DNA of 64,000 nucleotides from Rhodococcus sp. CH91 (GCF_022554085.1 NZ_JAKFYR010000004.1:1-64000); one strand, 5' to 3'; shown: positions 8,665 to 18,019, numbered from the stretch's first letter. Numbers and translations: made by a program. Notes: generated from the sequence alone by a model not told the origin.

Positions 8665-9123
8665 TCAGCGACCCATGGATTCGACGGCGAGACGGGGAAT
8701 GCCGGCGAGCGAATCCGCGGTCACGCTCGAGTCGGATGTCGCGAAGCCACTCAGGTACAGCGGCGGTTCACGGTCGGCGACCGCACGGACGACCTCCCCC
8801 TCCGAGAGGAACACGATCAGCCCTTCGGCGTCGGATCCCGGCAGATTACGCCAGGTCACGCCCGGGGTCTGCATCATCCGGTTGAGTTCGCTCATCAGCA
8901 CCGGCACCCGGAAGTAGTACATCCTGTCCCACGATTCGACTCCGGCCGCAGCGGCGATCTCGCCGAGCGTGCGAGCCTCACCGGAGACGAGGACGGATTC
9001 GAACTCCGCTTCGAGACGAGGGTCGTCGATGACCGACACGTTCGTCCCACCGCCGCACCCTGACGCACCGAGAACTGCTGCGAAACCCAGCGCAACGCCC
9101 ACTCGCACAAGCCGCGATGCCAC
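8665..9123 (-). CDS. Putative lipoprotein, unknown function
   Basis: 152 residues. A basic N-terminus, a hydrophobic segment and the lipobox-like ASGC (Cys near residue 23), followed by a Gly-rich spacer, indicate a type II signal peptide and membrane-anchored extracytoplasmic location. The mature part is mixed alpha/beta without a recognised domain (MYYFRVPVLMSELNRMMQT, GLIVFLSEGEVVRAV). It lies 79 bp upstream of the ParA-like gene on the same strand, so loose co-transcription is possible, but the gap suggests a separate promoter. Confidence 0.78.
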   Translation of the reverse strand: MASRLVRVGVALGFAAVLGASGCGGGTNVSVIDDPRLEAEFESVLVSGEARTLGEIAAAAGVESWDRMYYFRVPVLMSELNRMMQTPGVTWRNLPGSDAEGLIVFLSEGEVVRAVADREPPLYLSGFATSDSSVTADSLAGIPRLAVESMGR

Positions 9124-9283
9124 GGCGCCCCCCTGTAGATCGACCCCCGACCGGACCCGAGGAAGCTACCACCGGATCGGACAAATGCACCAGTGAAGCC
9201 GGTCACATTTTCGGGAACTCGGGCCACCCTCTCGTTCGCGGGGCCCGCCGATGTGAGGGATGACAGGTACCGCACCTCGTTCC

Positions 9284-10468
9284 TTATTCCTTCGAGGTGA
9301 GTTCCGCGATATCCGCCCCGAGATCGCCCCGGAGAGCACTCATGAGCGCGGCCGCGGCGCCGAACTGGTCTCCGACGAGATCCGTGTTCTCGGTGGACAA
9401 TTCGCGCGCACCCGACCTTCCGATGAGATCGTCGATCCGCCGGTCGAGACTCGCTGTGCGCTCGGCGATCCGAGCGAGATGCAGGTGCTCCTCGGCCCGG
9501 GTGAGCAGGTCGCCGATGCGGGCGAGCGCGGTGACCCGCGCGAGGATCTGATCCCAGACCGGTCCGAGTGCCGACACCCGGGCTTCGAGACTCGACCGCG
9601 CTCCCGGCGCTGTCCGGATCGCCGCGTGCAGTTCGTCGAGCAGGCCGCGCAACGCCACGGCGTCCACCGCGATCTGCGTGACCTCCTCCGCGAGATCCAG
9701 CTGGGAGCGCTGGACCTCGAAGTACTCCGACCGCCACGCAGCCGAGGCCTCGATGCGGTCGTAGAGCGATCCTGCGAGGAACATCAGGGTGTCGTAACGG
9801 TCGACGAAGTGATCGTCGCCGTCCGGCGCCTCGCGGGCGATGCGCTGCGCCACGCGACGACCCGTCTCGGCGAGCGGGGTGCGTTCCGACCAGCGCGTCA
9901 CGCGGTCGACCGCGACATCGACCAGCGCGCCTCGCGCCTGGTCGACCGGAGCAACGGGAAGGGGCGCGGGGGTGTGCTGCAGGGCGGCGAACAGCGCTTC
10001 GCGCTGCTCGATCTCGAGGTGCAGTCCGTCGCGCCGGTCGCGGCGTACAGCGCGGACCCCCTGCGCATAATGCATCGACGAGTGGACGAAGGCCTGCCGG
10101 GCGTCCCGGATGCGTTTGGCCAGTTCGTTGGCCCGGTACTCGAGGGCGAGTCGTGCGGCACCGGGGCGCTGACCGGCTGCGCGCTCCCGCAGGCGGGCGT
10201 ATTCGTCGGAGAGCAACCGCAGCTCGCCGAAACCGCCGGCTGCGGGCAACCGCCGCCCGGCCCGCCGGCGATTCGCCAGCACCGCCCGCGCGGGTTCGTC
10301 GAGTCGGCCTGCGGCGAGCGCGACCGCCGCAGCGTCCGAGAGCGGGGCATGCCTGCCCTCGATGCTCCGGTTCTCGCACCACCGGCGCACCCGTTCGGCG
10401 ATACGCGTCCGCCGCTCCGCCGTCACCTCGTCTTCGTGCTGCGTGTGGGGTCGATCGGGTTCGGGCAC
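9284..10468 (-). CDS. Large helical protein of unknown function
   Basis: About 394 residues, almost entirely charged amphipathic helices rich in Arg, Ala, Glu and Leu, with probable coiled-coil segments (EYARLRERAA, LARIAERTASLDRRIDDLI). No signal peptide, membrane span or catalytic motif seen. The C-terminus ends in LGADIAELTSKE. Start: GTG at 10468 has GAGGAGGACCC immediately upstream; GTG at 10492 is in frame but lacks a ribosome-binding site. It is the first gene of a minus-strand series that continues with the lipoprotein and ParA pair, though 160 bp separates it from the lipoprotein. Function unknown. Confidence 0.75.
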   Translation of the reverse strand: MPEPDRPHTQHEDEVTAERRTRIAERVRRWCENRSIEGRHAPLSDAAAVALAAGRLDEPARAVLANRRRAGRRLPAAGGFGELRLLSDEYARLRERAAGQRPGAARLALEYRANELAKRIRDARQAFVHSSMHYAQGVRAVRRDRRDGLHLEIEQREALFAALQHTPAPLPVAPVDQARGALVDVAVDRVTRWSERTPLAETGRRVAQRIAREAPDGDDHFVDRYDTLMFLAGSLYDRIEASAAWRSEYFEVQRSQLDLAEEVTQIAVDAVALRGLLDELHAAIRTAPGARSSLEARVSALGPVWDQILARVTALARIGDLLTRAEEHLHLARIAERTASLDRRIDDLIGRSGARELSTENTDLVGDQFGAAAALMSALRGDLGADIAELTSKE

Positions 10469-11243
10469 GGGTCCTCCTCGCAGCTCGTCCACGGTGCTCT
10501 TTCCACTGTTCCAGATCCCGCGATCGTCCGGAGACCTGCGCAGGCACCGGCGGGCGCGGCACCCTTCTTCCCCCGGAGCCGGTCGCCGTGCGGACGCCGC
10601 CGTCCGGTTCGGTTGAGACCTTCGCGTTTTCGCACTTCGTGATGGATGTCACAGAAGATCGACACCGGCTGCCGGGCTTGTCCGGATCCCTCGACGCGCC
10701 TGCGAACATCACCGTGAAAACCGGTGCGTACCAGCGAAAACTGGACCCGGACCGAGGGGCGTACGAGGGGCCTCCTCAAGTTACCGATGGGTGTTACTGC
10801 GCAGTACCCGGCCCGCACCCCCGGTGGACCCACCGCCGGTGGACGCGCCTCCGGGCGAAAATTGCTGGGCGCGAGAGACACTCGGACGAGAGGCAGTCGC
10901 GAGGTGCACGCCGATGCCACTCACGGGAACGAAACGTGACAAAGCCTCATGTTTCGTCCATGCTGTAATCCGAACGGAGCCTTCGCCCTGGGGGACGTGC
11001 CCGTCGGGAACGGCGGTCGTATCTGCGGAGACCTGTTCGAACGGTCCTTCGGACACCGCGGACGTTGCCCGGTGGACCGATGGCGAACACGCATGCCCAT
11101 ACCAACCACGAGGAGCCGACCGCTACATGTTCCCGCTCGCGTCACCATCACGAGACGTGGGACGTACGACCGGTTAGTTTTGTCCTCCTCATTGGGGTGG
11201 AGCTTCGAGACGCGCGCGACGCGCGCACAAACCATGGAGAACG
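10469..11243. other. 775-bp divergent intergenic region without a convincing gene
   Basis: The gap lies between the helical-protein gene and the giant carboxylase gene. Frames here have no codon bias or ribosome-binding sites and are judged non-coding. Visible structure: a CRP-like box at 10638-10653; two CCGGTGGAC direct repeats near 10831-10855; an inverted repeat ACGAAAC ... GTTTCGT near 10930-10957 with a 15-base loop; a GTTCGAAC octamer near 11035; and tandem GACGCGCGC near 11208-11228. A long untranslated leader or a small RNA is possible, but I recognise no riboswitch class. Confidence 0.6.
10638..10653. promoter_or_regulatory. CRP/GlxR-like binding site
   Basis: CGTGA-N6-TCACA contains the perfect core GTGA-N6-TCAC of CRP-family operators. 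It is 170 bp upstream of the helical-protein gene and about 590 bp upstream of the carboxylase gene. Supported by motif only. Confidence 0.42.
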
Positions 11244-14200
11244 GTGGCAACGAGTATGTTCAAGCGGATCGCAGTGGTCAATCGAGGTGAGGCGGCGGTC
11301 CGTCTCATCCGGGCAGTCCGGGAGCTCAACTCCGAGCACGGCTACGACATCAGGACGATCGCTCTGCACACCGAGGCCGAACGACGGGCGATGTTCGTCC
11401 GGCAGGCCGACGAAGGAGTGACCCTCCGCCCGTCGACCACGGCGGCGACCCCCTATCTCGACCACGCCGAACTCGAGCGCGCACTTCTCGAAGCCGAGGC
11501 GGACGCCGTATGGGTCGGCTGGGGATTCGTCGCCGAGGACCCTGCCTTCGCCGAGCTGTGCGCCCGCCTGGGCATCACCTTCATCGGCCCCTCCGCCGAC
11601 GCCATGCGTCTGCTCGGCGACAAGGTCGAGGCGAAGATCCTCGCGGAGAAGGTCGGTGTCCCGGTCGCTCCGTGGTCCGGCGGTCCGGTCGACTCCCGGG
11701 CCGATGCCCGCCGTCACGCGCAGGCGATCGGCTACCCGCTCATCATCAAGGCCCGCTCCGGGGGCGGCGGCCGGGGTATCCGCAAGGTCTACGCGGAGGA
11801 CGAACTCGAACTCGCCCTCGAACGCACCCAGGGCGAAGCCGAACGCTCCTTCGGCGATCCCGTGGTCTTCATCGAACGGCTCGTCACCGATGCTCGCCAT
11901 GTCGAGGTCCAGGTCATCGCCGACACGCACGGTAACGTCTGGGCTCCGGGCGTGCGCGACTGCTCCATCCAGCGCAAGAACCAGAAGGTCATCGAGGAGT
12001 CCGCCTCTCCCCTGCTCACCCGGGAGCAGGCCGATGAGCTCCGCAAGGTGTCGGCCGATCTCGTCCGCGCAGCGGGCTATGCCGGTGCCGGCACCGTCGA
12101 GTATCTCTACCAGCCGGACCTGAAGATCTTCACCTTCCTCGAAGTGAACACCCGACTGCAGGTCGAGCACCCCATCACCGAGGCCACCACCGGCATCGAT
12201 CTCGTGAAGCTGCAGATCCTCGTCGCCTCCGGGGAGAAACTGCCCGGCGAGTGCCCCGGTGAATTCGGTCATGCCGTCGAGGCGCGCCTGAACGCCGAGG
12301 ACGCCGCGAACGGTTTCGCGCCGGCCCCCGGCACCGTGGAACTGCTGAAGTTCCCCCTCGGATCCGGGCTGCGCGTCGACACCGGCATCGCCCAGGGCGA
12401 CGTCATCCCGCCCGATTACGACTCGATGGTCGCCAAGATCATCGCGTGGGGCCGCGACCGTGACGAGGCACTCGCCCGTCTGCGGACCGCCCTGCGGGAA
12501 ACCACCGTCGTGCTCGACGGCGGCACCACCACCAAATCGTTCCTGCTCGACCTGCTCGACCGCCCCGAGGTGATCGACGCCTCCGCCGACACCGGCTGGC
12601 TCGACCGCACCGGCGCCGGAACCGAGACCGGGCCGTCGAAGGTCGCCGACATCGCTCTCATCGCGACGGCCGTGGACGTCTACGACACCGACGAGGCCCG
12701 CGAACGCGCGGCATTCCTCCTCGCGGCCCGTGGCGGGCGCCCGCGCGCCCGGCACGCCGTCGGCCGCAAGGTCGAGCTGAGTTATCAGGGCCAGTCGTAC
12801 GAACTGCTCGTCGGGCAGGTCGGCCCGCATCGCTACCGGGTCGACACCGGTACCGCCGAATTCGACGTCGAGATCGAGCGGCTGAGCGACTACGAGTCGC
12901 GCCTGACCCTCGACGGCCGCCGCCACAACGTGGTCTCGATCGCCGGGCCGGCGCATTTCCTCGTCGAGGTCGACGGCATCAGCCACCAGATCAGCCAGGA
13001 CGAGGCCGGCGTGGTGCGCACACCCGCCCCGGCCGTGGTCGTCGCGGTTCCCGTCGCCGTGGGCGACGAGGTCGAGGCAGGCCAGACACTCGTCGTGCTC
13101 GAGTCGATGAAGATGGAGACCGCGGTCCGCGCTCCCTTCGCCGGCAAGGTCCGCGAGATTCTCGCCGTCGTCAACGCGCAGGTCGACGCAGGTGCGCCGC
13201 TCCTGCGTGTGGACCGGATCGCCGAGGAGGTCGTGACCGAGACGGTCGAGCGCGTGGAGTTCGTCGCACCGGCACCCTCGGTCAGCGACGACGTCGCGGT
13301 CGACGCGCTCGCGCGGCTCGACTCGCTCGCGGCCCTGGTCACCGGTTACGACGTATCCGCCAAGCGCACGGCGGCCCTGCTCGCCGAGTACGAAAGCCTT
13401 TCCGCCGCAGTCGACTCGTGCGCGCTCGTACGTGCCGAACTCGCCCTGCTCACCACCTTCGCGGACGTGTGCGAGCTCTCCCGCAACCGTCCCACCGAGG
13501 ACGAGAAGAACAGCGACGACCGGGTGCACAGCCCCCGCGAGTTCTTCCACGGCTATCTGCAGTCGCTCGACGTCGAGGTGGGCGGCCTGCCCGACAGCTT
13601 CCGAGCCCGGCTCGCGCGCGCCCTGAGGCACTACGACGTCCTCGAACTCGATCGCACACCGGAACTCGAGGAAGCCGTCTACCGCTTGTTCCTCGCACTC
13701 GAACGCATCGAGGCCCACGTCCCGGTGGTGACCTCGCTGCTCGACCGATGGGTCGAGCGCGACGACACCGAGGTGGGGATCTCCCACGAGCTCAACGAGG
13801 TTCTCGACCGTTTGATCGTCGCGACCCAGGTGCGCTTCCCCGTCATCGGCGATACCGCGCGCAATCTGCGCTACCGCTACTTCGAGGAGCCGGTGATCCG
13901 CAAGGCCCGGGAACAGGCGTACGACGGGGTCCGCGGCTCCCTCGCCTACCTCGCCGAGCACCCGCAGGCCGCCGACTACACGCAGCGCATCGATTCGCTC
14001 GTCGCCACGCCCGAACCGCTGATCGACCTTCTCGCGCAGCAGATCACGCGTCCCGAGACGGTTCCGGGCCCGCTGCTCGAGGTGATCACGCGGCGTGCCT
14101 ACAAGATCCGCACGCTCGAGGACGTCCGTTCGTGCACGGTCGGCGGCCACCAGTTCGTGACCGGCAACTTCGATCTCCGCGGTACGCGTCTGTACCTGAT

Positions 14201-16733
14201 CTCCGCCGAAGCGCCGCACGCGGAGTTCGCCTCGCTGCTCGACGCGGTGGAGGAGTCCGCCCGCACCGTTCCGGACACCGCCGAGCTGGTGATCGACCTG
14301 TACCTCGCGTGGGACGATGCTCCCGCCGATGCGGACGCACAGGCCGAGTCGCTGCGGCAGGTACTCGCCGACAGAACGGTGACGGGCACCGCCCGTCGCG
14401 TCACCGTGACGGTGTGCCACACGGACACGGCCGAGGAGCACGTGTTCACCTTCCGGCCGCACGAGACCGGATGCGCGGAGGAGGCCAACATCCGCGACAT
14501 CCATCCGCTCACCGGTCAGCGCCTGGACCTGTGGCGGCTGAAGAACTTCGACGGCACCCGCCTGCCCGCGAATCCGGATACCTACCTGTATCACCTCGTC
14601 TCACAGGACAATCCGTCCGACGAGCGGTTCATCGCGCTCGCCGAGGTGCGGGACCTGACGCCGCAGCGCGACGAGTCCGGCAGGATCGTCGGGCTCCCGG
14701 CCTTCGAACGGGCCCTTGCCGGTTCGCTCGACGGCATGCGCCGGGCCCAGGCCGCACGCGGCGGGCGTCGCCTCGACGCGAACCGCGTGGTGCTGTATGT
14801 CTGGCCGGTCGTGGATCTCGGTATGGAGGATCTGCGTCGCATCGGCCGCAATGCCGCGCCGCTCACCGTGGGAGCGGGACTCGAGGAGATCACCGTCATC
14901 GGTTCGTGGCGCGACGATCCGGACGCTCCCCCTCGCGAGGTGGCTCTGCGCTTCTCGTACCGGTCGGGCGCCGGCGTCATCGTGCGGGCCACCGAGCCTC
15001 CGAAGGAGCCGCTGCAGCCGCTCGACGAGTACACCCAGAAGGTCCAGCGTTCTCGATCCCGCGGCACCGTCTACCCCTACGAACTGATCCCGTTGCTCAC
15101 GGGCAGCGAGGGCACCTTCGTCGAGTACGACCTCGACGAGCAGGGCGCGCTCGTGCCCGTCGACCGTCCGTACGGCCGTAACACCGCGGGTGTGATCGTC
15201 GGCGTCGTCGACACCCCGACTTCCCGATACCCCGAGGGCATGAAGCGCGTCGCGTTGTTCGGCGATCCGACCAAGGCGCTCGGCACCGTGGCCGAGGCGG
15301 AATGCTCCCGCCTGGTCGCCGCGATCGATCTCGCCGAGAGCCTCGGTGCGCCGGTCGAGTGGTTCGCACTGTCGTCGGGTGCAACGATCTCGATGGACTC
15401 GGGTACCGAGAACATGGACTGGGTGTCGCGAGGCCTGCGCCGCATCATCACGTTCACCCAGAGCGGCGGGGAGATCAACGTGGTGGTCACCGGCATCAAT
15501 GTCGGCGCTCAGCCGTACTGGAACGCCGAGGCGACGATGCTCATGCACACCAAGGGCATTCTCGTCATGACCCCGGACAGCGCCATGGTGCTCACGGGCA
15601 AGCAGTCGCTCGACTATTCGGGCGGCGTGTCGGCCGAGGACAACTTCGGTATCGGTGGCTACGACCGCGTGATGGGCCCCAACGGCCAGGCGCAGTACTG
15701 GGCACCGAATCTCAGCGCAGCCATCGAGACCCTGTTCGCCCACTACGCCCACGCCTATGTGGCGCCGGGAGAACGATTCCCGCGCACGGCCGAATCGGCC
15801 GACCCGGTGGACCGGGACGTGCGCGTGTACCCGCACATGCATCCGTCCAGCGACTTCACCACGGTCGGTGACATCTTCTCGCCCGAGACCAACCCGGATC
15901 GCAAGAAGCCGTTCGACATCCGCACGGTGATGCGCGCCGTGGTCGATCAGGACCACGCGGTCCTCGAGCGCTGGGCCGACATGGCCGACGCGGACACCTC
16001 GGTCGTGTTCGACGCGCACCTGGGCGGGAACCCGGTGACGGTGATCGGCATCGAATCCCGCGCGATCCCGCGGAAGGGCTGGTTCCCGACCGACGGCCCG
16101 GACCAGTGGACGTCGGGCACGCTGTTCCCGAAGTCGTCGAAGAAGACGGCGCGGGCGATCAACGCGGCGAGCGGCAACCGTCCGCTCGTGGTGCTGGCCA
16201 ATCTGTCCGGCTTCGACGGGTCGCCGGAGTCGTTGCGCAATCTGCAGCTCGAATACGGGGCCGAGATCGGCCGGGCCATCGTCAATTTCGACGGTCCCAT
16301 CGTGTTCGTCGTGGTCTCGCGCTATCACGGCGGCGCCTTCGTGGTGTTCTCCGGAGCGTTGAACGAGAACATGGAAGTTCTCGCGGTCGAGGGTTCGTTC
16401 GCCTCGGTGCTCGGTGGCGCCCCCGCCGCCGCGGTGGTCTTCACCCGGGACGTCAACAAGCGCACCGCGAGCGATCCGCGGGTGGTGGAACTCGAGACGC
16501 AGATGCGGGCGGCCGAGGACGGTGAGAAGGCGCGTCTCGGTGTCGAACTCACCGCTCTGCGTACCGCGGTACGGTCGGAGAAACTCGGTGAGGTGGCGGC
16601 GGAGTTCGAAGCGATCCACAACATCCAGCGCGCCCAGCGGGTGGGCTCGGTGCATCGGATCGTTCCGGCCGCCGAACTGCGACCGCAGATCATCGCTGCC
16701 GTGCAGCGCGGGATGGCCAGGTCGCTCGCATAA
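11244..16733 (+). CDS. Single-chain multidomain biotin-dependent acyl-CoA carboxylase (YCC-like)
   Basis: 1829-residue protein holding all units of an acyl-CoA carboxylase. Biotin carboxylase with ATP-grasp loop (SGGGGRGIRK, ~residue 172) and NTRLQVEHPITE (~300) fills residues 1-455. The biotin carrier segment LESMKMETA has the biotinyl lysine at about 623. A helical central region covers ~670-1250, and a eukaryote-ACC-like carboxyltransferase ~1285-1829 (NVVVTGINVGAQPYWNAEA, PDSAMVLTGKQSL, GAPAAAVVF). Normal actinobacterial carboxylases are split into AccA and AccD chains, so this is a different class. It matches the little-characterised prokaryotic YCC carboxylases, whose substrate is undetermined. 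Start: GTG at 11244 follows GGAG by four bases; ATG at 11256 is the alternative. Monocistronic, ended by a strong hairpin. Confidence 0.95.
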   Translation: MATSMFKRIAVVNRGEAAVRLIRAVRELNSEHGYDIRTIALHTEAERRAMFVRQADEGVTLRPSTTAATPYLDHAELERALLEAEADAVWVGWGFVAEDPAFAELCARLGITFIGPSADAMRLLGDKVEAKILAEKVGVPVAPWSGGPVDSRADARRHAQAIGYPLIIKARSGGGGRGIRKVYAEDELELALERTQGEAERSFGDPVVFIERLVTDARHVEVQVIADTHGNVWAPGVRDCSIQRKNQKVIEESASPLLTREQADELRKVSADLVRAAGYAGAGTVEYLYQPDLKIFTFLEVNTRLQVEHPITEATTGIDLVKLQILVASGEKLPGECPGEFGHAVEARLNAEDAANGFAPAPGTVELLKFPLGSGLRVDTGIAQGDVIPPDYDSMVAKIIAWGRDRDEALARLRTALRETTVVLDGGTTTKSFLLDLLDRPEVIDASADTGWLDRTGAGTETGPSKVADIALIATAVDVYDTDEARERAAFLLAARGGRPRARHAVGRKVELSYQGQSYELLVGQVGPHRYRVDTGTAEFDVEIERLSDYESRLTLDGRRHNVVSIAGPAHFLVEVDGISHQISQDEAGVVRTPAPAVVVAVPVAVGDEVEAGQTLVVLESMKMETAVRAPFAGKVREILAVVNAQVDAGAPLLRVDRIAEEVVTETVERVEFVAPAPSVSDDVAVDALARLDSLAALVTGYDVSAKRTAALLAEYESLSAAVDSCALVRAELALLTTFADVCELSRNRPTEDEKNSDDRVHSPREFFHGYLQSLDVEVGGLPDSFRARLARALRHYDVLELDRTPELEEAVYRLFLALERIEAHVPVVTSLLDRWVERDDTEVGISHELNEVLDRLIVATQVRFPVIGDTARNLRYRYFEEPVIRKAREQAYDGVRGSLAYLAEHPQAADYTQRIDSLVATPEPLIDLLAQQITRPETVPGPLLEVITRRAYKIRTLEDVRSCTVGGHQFVTGNFDLRGTRLYLISAEAPHAEFASLLDAVEESARTVPDTAELVIDLYLAWDDAPADADAQAESLRQVLADRTVTGTARRVTVTVCHTDTAEEHVFTFRPHETGCAEEANIRDIHPLTGQRLDLWRLKNFDGTRLPANPDTYLYHLVSQDNPSDERFIALAEVRDLTPQRDESGRIVGLPAFERALAGSLDGMRRAQAARGGRRLDANRVVLYVWPVVDLGMEDLRRIGRNAAPLTVGAGLEEITVIGSWRDDPDAPPREVALRFSYRSGAGVIVRATEPPKEPLQPLDEYTQKVQRSRSRGTVYPYELIPLLTGSEGTFVEYDLDEQGALVPVDRPYGRNTAGVIVGVVDTPTSRYPEGMKRVALFGDPTKALGTVAEAECSRLVAAIDLAESLGAPVEWFALSSGATISMDSGTENMDWVSRGLRRIITFTQSGGEINVVVTGINVGAQPYWNAEATMLMHTKGILVMTPDSAMVLTGKQSLDYSGGVSAEDNFGIGGYDRVMGPNGQAQYWAPNLSAAIETLFAHYAHAYVAPGERFPRTAESADPVDRDVRVYPHMHPSSDFTTVGDIFSPETNPDRKKPFDIRTVMRAVVDQDHAVLERWADMADADTSVVFDAHLGGNPVTVIGIESRAIPRKGWFPTDGPDQWTSGTLFPKSSKKTARAINAASGNRPLVVLANLSGFDGSPESLRNLQLEYGAEIGRAIVNFDGPIVFVVVSRYHGGAFVVFSGALNENMEVLAVEGSFASVLGGAPAAAVVFTRDVNKRTASDPRVVELETQMRAAEDGEKARLGVELTALRTAVRSEKLGEVAAEFEAIHNIQRAQRVGSVHRIVPAAELRPQIIAAVQRGMARSLA

Positions 16734-16747
16734 CTCCGGCCCGGACA

Positions 16748-16777
16748 CGAGGCCCGCACCGACCGGTGCGGGCCTCG
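16748..16777 (+). terminator. Strong GC hairpin after the carboxylase gene
   Basis: Perfect 14-bp arms CGAGGCCCGCACCG (16748-16761) and CGGTGCGGGCCTCG (16764-16777) around AC, 15 bp after the carboxylase stop. Confidence 0.8.
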
Positions 16778-16920
16778 CCCCGTTGTGGCACCGGACACAG
16801 AAGCGATGCGGCAGAACCGATCCGAAATACACGCTGATTCCTCACTCCGTTCTCAGGAAGGTTTCATCGGCGGCTCCTACCGTCGGTAGTGCGGATCGGT
16901 AAGGAAAGGGGTGCGGAACA

Positions 16921-17376
16921 ATGCGCATCGACAAGCGCTGGCTCATCGCGGGTGTCGCGGCAGCGGCCGTGACGGCCGGTTCGGTGGGAATCGCAACCGC
17001 AGTGGCCACGAACGAGCCCGCAGGACCGGACGAGGTGGTCGCACACAGCCAGGACGACACACAGGAAGCAGAAGACGGCCGGGAGACCGACGACTTCACC
17101 GAGCGGAGGCACGAGCGCCCCGACTCGGTGACGGCTCCGGACGCGCAGCACGACGGCGAACACGGGCCGGGCGAGCCTCCGGGCGACCGCGGAAGTGACG
17201 CCGACGATCCACGCGGACCACGTACGGACGGTGAGACCGAGGAAGGCGACATGCCCATGCCACCCCGGGACGCGCGCGGGCCGGGCATCCACCATCGTGA
17301 CAGCGACCGGCAGCATCACGCTCCGCAGGACACCGGGGAGCAGAACTCCCAGGAGCAGGACGGAACCGGCATCTGA
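16921..17376 (+). CDS. Small exported or membrane-anchored disordered protein
   Basis: 151 residues. The N-terminal MRIDKRWLIAGVAAAAVTAG is a signal peptide or single membrane anchor, and the rest is hydrophilic, low-complexity and rich in Asp, Glu, Gly, Pro and His (GEHGPGEPPGDRGSDADD). No folded domain is recognised. The ATG at 16921 follows AGGAAAGGGG. The composition suggests an intrinsically disordered extracytoplasmic tail, but function is unknown. It stands alone between two hairpins. Confidence 0.72.
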   Translation: MRIDKRWLIAGVAAAAVTAGSVGIATAVATNEPAGPDEVVAHSQDDTQEAEDGRETDDFTERRHERPDSVTAPDAQHDGEHGPGEPPGDRGSDADDPRGPRTDGETEEGDMPMPPRDARGPGIHHRDSDRQHHAPQDTGEQNSQEQDGTGI

Positions 17377-17394
17377 TCCGCCGCCCCTCCGGCC

Positions 17395-17427
17395 GAGGGC
17401 CCTTTCCGCACCGCGGGAGGGGCCCTC
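17395..17427 (+). terminator. Putative terminator hairpin
   Basis: Arms GAGGGCCC (17395-17402) and GGGCCCTC (17420-17427) with a 17-base loop, 19 bp after the small exported protein gene. Confidence 0.5.
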
Positions 17428-17558
17428 CGCTGTGGAGGAATGCTCACGACGGTTGCCTCTCGACGCACTCGCCGGGCCTGTAACGCAGGAGGGTCGTGGA
17501 GCGACACGGTTGACGAGTCCGGACATTTCGGGCGATCGAGTTCACCGGAAAGGCAACC

Positions 17559-17939
17559 ATGAAGATTCGTCGTCTCACTGCCGCTGTTCTGAGCTGCGCG
17601 GCATTGACCGTGGCGGCTCCGGCCACAGCCAACGCGTTCACTCCGACCGAACTGCTCCCGGTGGGGATCGCGGATCTCGTCCCCAGCGGTTCATGGAATC
17701 CGTTCGCTCCCCCCGCCCCGCCCGCACCCGCGCCCCCGCAGTCGGCGCCCGCGCCTCGACCCGCGCCCCCGCAGTCGGCCCCTGCTCCCGCACCTCGTCC
17801 CGCACCCAGCGGAGGCTTCGCGAACTGCACCGAGGCATGGAACGCCGGGGCCGCACCCGTGCACCGGGGCGATCCCGGCTACGCGCCGCGCCTCGACCGC
17901 GACAACGACGGTATCGGTTGCGAGCAGGATCCTCGCTGA
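17559..17939 (+). CDS. Secreted excalibur calcium-binding domain protein
   Basis: 126 residues. A Sec signal peptide ends at about ATANA (residue 26). After a short mature segment comes a Pro/Ala-rich linker with repeated APPQSAPAP units (about residues 48-83). The C-terminal excalibur domain follows, with paired cysteines and the DRDNDGIGCE calcium loop, ending at the C-terminus. Excalibur domains resemble an EF-hand loop and occur on secreted or wall-associated proteins. The ATG at 17559 is preceded by CGGAAAGG. A perfect 18-bp terminator hairpin follows the stop. Confidence 0.9.
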   Translation: MKIRRLTAAVLSCAALTVAAPATANAFTPTELLPVGIADLVPSGSWNPFAPPAPPAPAPPQSAPAPRPAPPQSAPAPAPRPAPSGGFANCTEAWNAGAAPVHRGDPGYAPRLDRDNDGIGCEQDPR

Positions 17940-17955
17940 TCTCGTTCCCGATACG

Positions 17956-17993
17956 ACGAAGGCTCTTCCGTCCTCGGACGGAAGAGCCTTCGT
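17956..17993 (+). terminator. Perfect long terminator hairpin
   Basis: 18-bp arms ACGAAGGCTCTTCCGTCC (17956-17973) and its exact complement (17976-17993) around TC, followed by GTTC. It lies 16 bp after the excalibur gene stop. Confidence 0.85.
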
Positions 17994-18019
17994 GTTCATC
18001 GTGCAGATTTCACAGCCGG

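Noticed and set aside
11035-11042. GTTCGAAC as a LexA box
   Set aside because: Mycobacterial-type LexA sites need TCGAAC-N4-GTTCGA; the spacing here is absent.
10791-11177. Possible 128-residue plus-strand gene in the long gap
   Set aside because: No ribosome-binding site, erratic composition, third-position GC not biased as in neighbouring genes.
11148-14594. 1148-residue minus-strand frame opposite the carboxylase gene
   Set aside because: The opposite frame encodes the biotin carboxylase and carrier motifs; the minus frame is Asp/Arg/Gly-rich without domain and is a codon-bias artefact.
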